NCBI GenBank assembly: GCA_001563885.1
Contig: LKMM01000053.1
Location: forward strand, 1 to 10,895
DNA: 10,895 bases
Direction of reading: 5' to 3'
From: Natrialbaceae archaeon B1-Br10_E2g27
GTDB taxonomy: Archaea > Halobacteriota > Halobacteria > Halobacteriales > Natrialbaceae
Part shown: positions 5,819-10,895 of the stretch, in pieces
Layout: every line of letters starts with the position of its first letter
Position numbering within the stretch: the stretch's first letter is position 1
Position numbers and translations under genes: made by a program
Notes under the pieces: model-generated
What the model was told of the DNA's origin: nothing
Databases searched by the model: none
What the model saw: only the letters and a program-made list of their open reading frames with translations

Positions 5819-6586
5819 GTGACTAACACGCAGGTAACGCTCGTTCAGATCGACAACTACGGGCCGTGGACCGTGACGCCGACACCCCGTCGAGAGGCCG
5901 ACCTCCAGACGTTGCAATCGCGACTGTACGCGGATATCTCTCAGTTCGTCGGCAACCGCGGTGGGTATGTCTTCTTTACGCGCTTCGACAACATGATCGC
6001 GGTCACGAACGGCCTCTCGATGGACGATCACGCACTCCTACAGGAATCGGTCGGTAACCGATATCCCGTCACGCTGAGTCTCGGAGTGGCGACCGGAACT
6101 GATCCCGTCCAGGCACTTGCCGATGCCACCCAGCGCATCCAAGACGCCGGCAGCGCACAGGACGACGACCGCCGGGAGTGTCTCGAGGGCAGAACTGTCG
6201 ATGAACCCCACCGAACCGACGCGGACGTCCAGATCGCACACTTTGACGTGATCAACGCAACCGGCAACTACACCGACGAACTCAACGCCTTCGATACGTT
6301 CATCGAAATCGAGCAGGGCTATGCTGAACTCATGGGACACATGCGCCACGCACACGACAGCCTCTCGTTTTTCGTCGGTGGCGACAACATCATCGTCGTC
6401 TGCCCAGACATTGAGACCGCCGCCTACGAGGAGGCCATTGCCCACGTCGAAGAAACCGTAGACGTCAAATTACAGGTCGGCGTCGGTCGTGGCGAGGACG
6501 CACACGTTGCCGGCTACGGCGCAAAACACGCACTCGAGACCTGCCGGGCCGACGGCACCCGTGTCGAACTCGAGTGGGAGACCTAA
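5819..6586 (+). CDS. gch3: GTP cyclohydrolase III (GTP cyclohydrolase IIa)
   Basis: This 255-residue protein is the archaeal GTP cyclohydrolase III (ArfA-type). It converts GTP to the formylamino-pyrimidine nucleotide FAPy, the first step in archaeal riboflavin and F420 synthesis; a separate deformylase (ArfB) acts next. It begins TNTQVTLVQIDNYGPWTVTPTPRREADLQTLQ, with the family pattern in which each half carries a GGDEF/cyclase-like fold. Half one shows FFTRFDNMIAV (R55-F56-D57-N58); half two shows FFVGGDNIIVV (G187-G188-D189-N190), the metal- and GTP-binding strand. The length is normal for haloarchaea. The start is GTG 5819, in phase with a TATA-like box at -28, and the family N-terminus begins there. 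It is monocistronic in this window. Confidence 0.93.
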   Translation: MTNTQVTLVQIDNYGPWTVTPTPRREADLQTLQSRLYADISQFVGNRGGYVFFTRFDNMIAVTNGLSMDDHALLQESVGNRYPVTLSLGVATGTDPVQALADATQRIQDAGSAQDDDRRECLEGRTVDEPHRTDADVQIAHFDVINATGNYTDELNAFDTFIEIEQGYAELMGHMRHAHDSLSFFVGGDNIIVVCPDIETAAYEEAIAHVEETVDVKLQVGVGRGEDAHVAGYGAKHALETCRADGTRVELEWET

Positions 6587-6629
6587 CTGTACAGATTCTT
6601 TGCGAACCCGCATAAAGCTGCTGGAGGTA

Positions 6630-6637
6630 GTTTTTAG
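6630..6637 (+). promoter_or_regulatory. TATA-like box for the CBS-domain gene
   Basis: GTTTTTAG lies 25-32 bases before the ATG at 6662. The preceding CTGGAGGTA could be mistaken for a Shine-Dalgarno sequence, but it is too far from the ATG. Confidence 0.5.
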
Positions 6638-6661
6638 CCCGGCTATGTCTATTGTTCACAT

Positions 6662-7258
6662 ATGGAATCGGAACTGTCGGTCAGGGATGTCCTGACGACC
6701 GAATACGTCGGTGTCAGCGAGTCGGACACCGTCCTCGGTGCCGTTCGGCTCATGCGTGAAGAACGGGCGAGTTGTGTACTCGTCGTCCGCGGCTCCGAAC
6801 CGGTTGGAATTATGACCGAGTGGGACGTCCTCGGCGTCGTCGACGAGGAGGCGTCCCCGGCTGAGACGACCGTCGAGACAGCCATGTCGACGCCCGTCAT
6901 CTCCGTCGACCCGGATCGGTCACTCACCGACGTCGCAACGATGATGGCTCGTGAGAATATCCGCAACGTCGTCGTCGAGGCTGAAACCGAACTGCTTGGC
7001 GTGGTCACCCAGCGAGACGTCATCGCCGCTGCTGGCTCGTTCCGGGCGACGATGACGCCAACGCAAACGCCCGCCGCATCTGAGCGTCCCACAGAAGAAC
7101 CAACCGCAATGCTCGAGGGCGATCCAAACGGCCAACTGACGCCAAACGGTGGCGACGAGTATACGACACAGGGGGTCTGTGAAGCTTGTGGCTCACTTGC
7201 GGATCAACTCTGGGACGCCAACGGGCAACTCGTCTGTCAGGATTGTCGATCGGTGTGA
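6662..7258 (+). CDS. Two-CBS-domain protein with C-terminal zinc ribbon
   Basis: This 198-residue cytoplasmic protein holds a tandem CBS (Bateman) pair. CBS1 spans about residues 7-60 (VRDVLTTEYVGVSESDTVLGAVRLM, then GIMTEWDVLG). CBS2 spans about 70-122 (MSTPVISVDPDRSLTDVATMM, then LGVVTQRDVI). Such pairs bind adenine nucleotides or S-adenosylmethionine and sense energy state. After a Thr/Pro-rich linker (125-165) comes a zinc ribbon with C173, C176, C192 and C195 (CEACGSLADQLW, then LVCQDCRSV). This CBS plus ribbon layout suggests a regulatory or adaptor protein rather than an enzyme. The gene stands alone with its own TATA-like box. Confidence 0.9.
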   Translation: MESELSVRDVLTTEYVGVSESDTVLGAVRLMREERASCVLVVRGSEPVGIMTEWDVLGVVDEEASPAETTVETAMSTPVISVDPDRSLTDVATMMARENIRNVVVEAETELLGVVTQRDVIAAAGSFRATMTPTQTPAASERPTEEPTAMLEGDPNGQLTPNGGDEYTTQGVCEACGSLADQLWDANGQLVCQDCRSV

Positions 7259-7357
7259 TCGCCTCGGCGTGGGTCCGAACCGAGCCAAGGCAATCACAAA
7301 GGGTCGACGACGATACTGGAAAGTCAATGGCACTCATGAAGAACGTCAACGACGCTC

Positions 7358-7816
7358 ATGAACATTGAACACGCACGCGGCGACGACGTCGACGCCGTCA
7401 CCGACATGTGGGTCGATCTGGCTCGAGACCAGCGGGCGTATGGCTCTGCAATCCAGGCCGAGGCGAATCGGGCGGCGATGTCCGAGACGCTCGCTGCCTC
7501 CGTTGCAGCCGACGGCCTCCTCGTCGCTCGCGTTGGGGACGAACCGGTCGGCTTCGCCTCGAGTACGATCGACCACGGCGCACTCGAACTCGATCGAACA
7601 CGCGGACTGCTGACGAACCTTTATGTCGATCCGCCTTATCGCCGACAGGGGATCGGTTCGGCGCTGCTCGAGGCCGTCTTAGAGCGGTTCGACACGGCCG
7701 ATGTTGACATCGTCACCCTCGAAGTGATGGCCAAAAACGACGCTGCCAGACGCTTCTATGCAGATCACGGCTTCGAGCCGCGACGAGTGACGATGGCTCG
7801 AGTCGTCGATAGGTGA
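7358..7816 (+). CDS. GNAT-family N-acetyltransferase
   Basis: This 152-residue protein has the whole GNAT fold: opening MNIEHARGDDVDAVTDMWVDLARD, a LLVARVGDEPVGFASS strand pair, then LTNLYVDPPYRRQGIGSALLEAVL. The last carries the acetyl-CoA pyrophosphate-binding R/Q-x-x-G-x-G motif (R95-R96-Q97-G98-I99-G100). It is followed by VTLEVMAKNDAARRFYADHGFEP, the motif B helix and family signature. The acetyl acceptor cannot be read from sequence. The start is ATG 7358, where family similarity begins. A possible 12-codon frame at 7327-7365 overlaps the start. The stop codon region carries a 26-base imperfect tandem repeat that may have altered the last residues. Confidence 0.9.
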   Translation: MNIEHARGDDVDAVTDMWVDLARDQRAYGSAIQAEANRAAMSETLAASVAADGLLVARVGDEPVGFASSTIDHGALELDRTRGLLTNLYVDPPYRRQGIGSALLEAVLERFDTADVDIVTLEVMAKNDAARRFYADHGFEPRRVTMARVVDR

Positions 7817-7838
7817 CGATGGCTCGAGCCGGCGACGA
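7787..7838. repeat. 26-bp imperfect tandem repeat across the GNAT stop codon
   Basis: Two 26-base copies (7787-7812 and 7813-7838) share their first 16 bases exactly, GTGACGATGGCTCGAG, and 21 of 26 overall. The first copy is inside the acetyltransferase gene. The stop codon falls at the join. This looks like a small local duplication. Confidence 0.55.
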
Positions 7839-7890
7839 CCGATCGGAAAACGACACACACTCAAAGGAGGACCGCCAACGATCGATCAGC

Positions 7891-7964
7891 GCCAGGGGAG
7901 CATGGGCGGTTCATGCACTCGACTTGTAATCGAGACTTCCGGGGTTCAAATCCCCGCCCTGGCT
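7891..7964 (+). tRNA. tRNA-Thr (anticodon UGU)
   Basis: A full 74-base cloverleaf without intron or encoded CCA is visible. The acceptor is GCCAGGG/CCCTGGC with discriminator T. The anticodon stem is CTCGA/TCGAG around loop CTTGTAA, anticodon TGT at 7925-7927. The variable loop is ACTTC and the T arm is CGGGG-TTCAAAT-CCCCG. All stems are fully paired. The D arm is odd: GCATG pairs with CATGC as five base pairs around GGCGGTT, so positions 14 and 21 are G and C rather than A and A, and position 8 is G rather than T. Anticodon and the U73 discriminator agree with archaeal threonine identity. A short T-rich tract follows (7964-7971). Confidence 0.93.
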
Positions 7965-8018
7965 TTGCTTTTCAGCTCGGACCGGGTTTCGACGAACGCC
8001 GTTTTGGACGTGTTGGGT

Positions 8019-8042
8019 CCCTCGGTTTGAAAAATCAAAACG
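8019..8042 (-). terminator. T-rich end signal after the DUF106 gene
   Basis: About 20-45 bases past the stop codon, the minus strand reads CGTTTTGATTTTTCAAACCG. This holds two T runs and a TTTGA/TCAAA inverted repeat. Archaeal RNA polymerase stops at such T tracts. Confidence 0.4.
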
Positions 8043-8062
8043 CCAACAATCTCGAGACGGGG

Positions 8063-9010
8063 TCAGGTTCCAGCCGGCGTCATATCGATGTTCAACGCCT
8101 TCCGAAGGAGTTGGGTAAAGCCCATCGAACAGAGGAAATACCAGACGATCCAGGCCCACATCGGGCCGATGATTCCCTGATCGAGTTGGATCTCGCCCGT
8201 AATCGGCATCACCATCGTCATCTCGGTTGCGCTGACGTGGCCGTCTAGGATCTTCCAGTACATCCACAAAAACAGCGGAATCGTAAACAGCATGATCCAG
8301 ACCATCGGCCGGAACTGCTCTTTGAACATCCCCATGTTCTCGGCCATCGCCTCCATCTGCTCTTCTTGGATCTCCTCGAGTTCGTTCTCGAGGCGTTCGA
8401 TCTCGGCGTCGCTGGCGTCGCGCTCTTCGGCTTCTTTCTTGCGCTTTTGGGCGTCTTTTTGTTTCTCTTGGACCGCTTTCATCCGCTGTTGATACTTGCC
8501 GATGACCTCGGGGTTCATCAGGTTGGCCTGCAACAGCGTCGAGTACAGTCCCGTAAGCAGGGCCACAGCCAGAATTACTGCATAAAACGGCAACGCAGCA
8601 TCCAGTGGTGCCAGTGCCAGGTCGATTGTCCCGCCGATCGTATCCCGAACCGACTCGAGCCAGTAGCCGATCATCAACATGACCGACCCGACGGCAGCCA
8701 GCTTATCCCACTGTGACCACTTCGTCTCTTCTTCGTCGATATCGACGTCGCCGGCGATCGAGTCCGTATCGGCCTCGAGTGCCTCGTCGTAGGCCTCGCG
8801 GTCGGCGATTTCGAACCCATCAGTGCCGTCGATCAGAATTCCCTTTTCGATCAGTCGTCCCCACTGGCCACTCGAGAGATCGTCGTTGACGTCGCCCCAC
8901 TGTATTTCGCCACCGTTTTCGTCGGCCTGTTCGCGGATGGCCTCTAAGGCGTCGACCATCGAACCATCCTCACGAACGAGGGCGTTGATTTTCTCGGCTG
9001 TACGCGTCAT
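8063..9010 (-). CDS. DUF106 (Oxa1/YidC/EMC3-like) membrane insertase homologue
   Basis: This 315-residue membrane protein belongs to the archaeal DUF106 family, relatives of Oxa1/YidC and eukaryotic EMC3/TMCO1, thought to help insert proteins into the membrane. Residues 1-80 form an acidic helical domain resembling a winged helix (RTAEKINALVREDGSMVDALEAI, WGRLIEKGILI). Membrane segments follow at about 103-119, 137-160, 235-253 and 279-297. A charged coiled coil (171-225; KQKDAQKRKKEAEE, IERLENELEEIQEEQMEAM) lies between the second and third, as in this family. MNPEVIGKYQQRMKAVQEKQ is the conserved cytosolic segment after the second helix. In many haloarchaea the gene lies near secY, adk and cmk; here it stands next to a tRNA and a pilin-like gene. 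Start ATG 9010 has a TATA-like box upstream. Confidence 0.88.
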   Translation of the reverse strand: MTRTAEKINALVREDGSMVDALEAIREQADENGGEIQWGDVNDDLSSGQWGRLIEKGILIDGTDGFEIADREAYDEALEADTDSIAGDVDIDEEETKWSQWDKLAAVGSVMLMIGYWLESVRDTIGGTIDLALAPLDAALPFYAVILAVALLTGLYSTLLQANLMNPEVIGKYQQRMKAVQEKQKDAQKRKKEAEERDASDAEIERLENELEEIQEEQMEAMAENMGMFKEQFRPMVWIMLFTIPLFLWMYWKILDGHVSATEMTMVMPITGEIQLDQGIIGPMWAWIVWYFLCSMGFTQLLRKALNIDMTPAGT

Positions 9011-9032
9011 CTATCCACTCTAGGATGGGCTC

Positions 9033-9039
9033 GATATAC
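9033..9039 (-). promoter_or_regulatory. TATA-like box for the DUF106 gene
   Basis: GTATATC on the minus strand lies 23-29 bases before the ATG at 9010. It is one half of the 124-base divergent promoter region shared with the pilin-signal gene. Confidence 0.5.
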
Positions 9040-9103
9040 AAGTGTTTATCTTCCGTGACGTGACTGGCTGGCCGGCATACGACAGGTAATTATCAGAAAT
9101 ATA

Positions 9104-9110
9104 GATATAC
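9104..9110 (+). promoter_or_regulatory. TATA-like box for the pilin-signal gene
   Basis: GATATAC, inside an AT-rich run (9091-9113), lies 25-31 bases before the ATG at 9135. It is nearly the mirror image of the opposing DUF106 box 64 bases away. Confidence 0.5.
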
Positions 9111-9134
9111 ATGTACAACCGATAGTTCGGTGCG

Positions 9135-10682
9135 ATGTACGATCAGCGCAGCCAGTCCGAAGTAGTGGGGATTGTGCTGCTGATTGGGCTTGTCATCGTC
9201 GGCGCAAGCAGCGTCTTCGTTGTGGGGAACGCAGCAATTGGATCGATTCAAGAACACTCACAGTACCAACACGACGTCAATGAAATCAACTCAATTTCAC
9301 ACCAGGTTGAAAGCACCGTCCGTTCGGAGGAAGGGTCGACTTCGATAGACGTCCAAGATGGGTATGTCGCTTCGAACAGTGATCGGCCGAGTGTAACGAT
9401 TACTGTCGATGGCGACGAACGATACGACGAACAAATCGGGCAGTTAGCGCGCGATGGGATCGTCTACGAGGGCGGGTTAGTTATCGACGAGGAAGACAAC
9501 CGAGTCCTCAACAGCCCTCGATTCGATCTTCGGGCCGAGTCGACGTTACTCGAGTTGCATCACCTTACCGGTGTAAGTGGGGGCTTTGACGGCTCGATTA
9601 CACATACCGGGACGGCCGAACTGCTCGGCGGCGAGACGCCCGATGTCCTCGAGGTCGAAATAGAAAGCGAGTATTACCAACTGTGGGCCGAACAGTTCGA
9701 GGGAACGAACGCACCGGTGACCACGACGGAATATGAGCGAAACCAGACGGTGCGTGCGGTCTTCGATTACGAGACGGGACCGACGTTCCCCGATAGTTCG
9801 CTGTCGATCAGCGAAAACGACGGCGCTGCACTGAACCTCAACGATATGCCCTCGTCGTGGATGCAAAGTTACGATAGACACGGCAACACCGGCGACAACC
9901 TCGTCGTCTCGAGCACCGTTACGGACAGCAATCTTGGGGCTGGAAGCGGGGAATTGGTTGTCGATGGTGACTTTCGGTACGACGAGAGTGGCTCGGAGCC
10001 GGACGACTCGAGTACCAACTTCGAGGTGACAGGCGATATCGAACCGATGACGCCACTCGAGTTGAACTCGACGGCCGAGTTTCTTATCGACAGCGAGACC
10101 GTCGACTCACAGCCGTACGACGGGACCGAAGACCTCTCCGGTGGCATTTATCACGCCTCGAACGACGACCTGTCGATCGATGAGCGCATCAACGTTACCG
10201 GTACTTCGGTTCTGATCGTCGAGGGCGACCTCGAGGTGGACGCCGATGGAGAACTCGTCGTCGACGCCGCAATCGACATCTACGTCCACGGCGAAACGAC
10301 GCTCGGACGAGACGCTGCAATACGTACGGTCGATGCGTACGATTCCGAAGCCGTCTCGATGTTCGTCGGTGGCGATATCCACGTCGAGGGCGAACAGGAC
10401 CGGGGCGGCCCAGCGAGAGACCAAAACCCAAAGGGACCCGAAATTACCGGCTACATCCACGGAACGGAGTCGACGATCGACGTCCACGGAAACTTCAGCG
10501 CCTATGGCGCGATTGTCGTCGACGAAATCAACGGCGACGAACAGAACGATCACTTTCACTTTCATTTCGACGAACGCCTCGAGGATCGCCTCCATCCCTA
10601 TGCTACCCGGAACACACTCGTCGAAATGCCCTTTTCCCAGACTGCAGTCGACGTTCGAATCGCTACCGTCGACCTCGAGTAA
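9135..10682 (+). CDS. Pilin-signal surface protein (DUF7289-like) with C-terminal PilX-like beta domain
   Basis: This 515-residue protein starts with a short basic leader and R-S-Q-S-E-V-V-G (residues 5-12), then one hydrophobic helix to about residue 33 (IVLLIGLVIVGASSVFVVG). This is the class III signal layout of archaeal pilins and haloarchaeal DUF7289-type proteins, processed by a PibD-type peptidase. The rest is predicted extracellular, acidic and rich in Asp, Ser and Thr. Residues ~340-450 hold short beta turns (SVLIVEGDLEVDADGELVVDAAIDIYVHG, then FVGGDIHVEG and GYIHG) resembling a beta-solenoid or PilX-like DUF7305 domain. It ends with a His-rich DHFHFHFDERLE near 472-484. Most archaeal pilins are 120-200 residues, so this is a large surface or tip-like member. 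Start ATG 9135 has a TATA-like box. Function is inferred only from the family. Confidence 0.82.
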   Translation: MYDQRSQSEVVGIVLLIGLVIVGASSVFVVGNAAIGSIQEHSQYQHDVNEINSISHQVESTVRSEEGSTSIDVQDGYVASNSDRPSVTITVDGDERYDEQIGQLARDGIVYEGGLVIDEEDNRVLNSPRFDLRAESTLLELHHLTGVSGGFDGSITHTGTAELLGGETPDVLEVEIESEYYQLWAEQFEGTNAPVTTTEYERNQTVRAVFDYETGPTFPDSSLSISENDGAALNLNDMPSSWMQSYDRHGNTGDNLVVSSTVTDSNLGAGSGELVVDGDFRYDESGSEPDDSSTNFEVTGDIEPMTPLELNSTAEFLIDSETVDSQPYDGTEDLSGGIYHASNDDLSIDERINVTGTSVLIVEGDLEVDADGELVVDAAIDIYVHGETTLGRDAAIRTVDAYDSEAVSMFVGGDIHVEGEQDRGGPARDQNPKGPEITGYIHGTESTIDVHGNFSAYGAIVVDEINGDEQNDHFHFHFDERLEDRLHPYATRNTLVEMPFSQTAVDVRIATVDLE

Positions 10683-10771
10683 CTGATTCTCGAGTGTTGT
10701 CGTGGATTTCTCGAGTGAGACCGATTCCAGCCCGACTCCGTCATGGTTTTTCACCGGAGATTAGTGTTTAT

Positions 10772-10784
10772 TTTACTAAGTAAA
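10772..10784. promoter_or_regulatory. AT-rich palindrome between the two pilin-signal genes
   Basis: TTTACT-A-AGTAAA is a perfect 6-base inverted repeat with one central base, inside an AT-rich stretch (10760-10847) unlike its surroundings. It lies 64-76 bases before the next start codon and might be an activator or repressor site. Confidence 0.35.
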
Positions 10785-10821
10785 CTCAGAATTTTCTACT
10801 AATGTTGGCCATAAATGCTAT

Positions 10822-10827
10822 CTATAG
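10822..10827 (+). promoter_or_regulatory. Candidate TATA box for the second pilin-signal gene
   Basis: CTATAG lies 21-26 bases before the ATG at 10848. This is slightly closer than usual; ATAAAT at 10811-10816 is the alternative. A separate promoter is therefore likely but not fixed. Confidence 0.35.
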
Positions 10828-10847
10828 CGAGATAAGTAGTATCAATA

Positions 10848-10895
10848 ATGGTGAATGAACGACGGGGCCAGTCTGAGGTATTGGCGATCGTGATG
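10848..10895 (+). CDS. Second pilin-signal protein, N-terminus only (3' end outside window)
   Basis: The last 48 bases encode 16 residues, M-V-N-E-R-R-G-Q-S-E-V-L-A-I-V-M, in an open frame running off the edge. R-R-G-Q-S-E-V-L followed by a hydrophobic run is the haloarchaeal pilin-like signal (R-G-Q-S-E-V-x-G), and it matches the R-S-Q-S-E-V-V-G start of the preceding gene. The two genes lie in the same direction, 165 bases apart, so this is probably a small pilin-signal cluster. In other haloarchaea such genes (DUF7287, DUF7288, DUF7289 types) come in sets; which type this is cannot be told from 16 residues. Confidence 0.75.
   Translation, partial: MVNERRGQSEVLAIVM

Noticed and set aside
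7863..7872. A strong AAGGAGG ribosome-binding-like sequence upstream of the tRNA
   Set aside because: No start codon follows at a usable distance, so it does not mark a gene.
7891..7964. The tRNA as attachment site of an integrated element
   Set aside because: I saw no second copy of the tRNA 3' end and no integrase in the window, and the flanking genes look like ordinary core genes.

Overview
The window looks like a chromosomal segment of a haloarchaeon (class Halobacteria). It is GC-rich, and its proteins are very acidic. The gene set is typical of that group: archaeal GTP cyclohydrolase III, a DUF5785-type protein, an archaeal DUF106 insertase-like protein, an archaellin/pilin-like protein with an RSQSEVVG start, and a CspA-like protein. 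Many genes have a TATA-like box about 25-33 bases before the start codon and no ribosome binding site, which is the leaderless layout usual in these organisms. The genus cannot be fixed from the sequence alone.

Region 1 (1-1838) is a scarred junction. It opens with the 3' end of a metallophosphoesterase gene. Converging on it from the minus strand is a CPBP-type membrane protease whose 5' part is missing. Its reading frame runs on through the antisense of the 3' part of a different gene, a haloarchaeal regulator with a two-zinc-knuckle C-terminal domain. That regulator fragment is cut at about 1221, where a fragment of an IS200/IS605-type tnpB gene begins on the minus strand. Next come two 88-base imperfect palindromes with CTAG at both ends, arranged as direct repeats 105 bases apart. 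This reads as a place where several insertions and deletions have accumulated.

Region 2 (1839-4837) holds four genes on the plus strand: an ATP-grasp carboxylate-amine ligase of unknown substrate, a dCTP deaminase/dUTPase-like protein, a 45-residue zinc-knuckle microprotein, and a UspA protein with a PepSY-like C-terminal extension. Each seems to be transcribed from its own promoter. The UspA gene converges with a cold-shock protein gene, with a hairpin terminator between them.

Region 3 (4887-7964) is a run of compact single-gene units: cspA (minus), then a DUF5785-like protein, GTP cyclohydrolase III (flavin and F420 precursor pathway), a two-CBS-domain protein with a C-terminal zinc ribbon, a GNAT acetyltransferase, and a tRNA-Thr(UGU) with an unusual D arm.

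Region 4 (8063-10895) pairs a DUF106 (Oxa1/YidC/EMC3-like) membrane insertase, read leftwards, with a large pilin-signal surface protein, read rightwards from a shared promoter region. The start of a second pilin-signal gene runs off the right edge. I saw no CRISPR array, no complete insertion sequence and no obvious defence operon. The least explained parts are the palindromic repeat pair, the chimeric protease/regulator junction, the tRNA core, and the two pilin-signal proteins.
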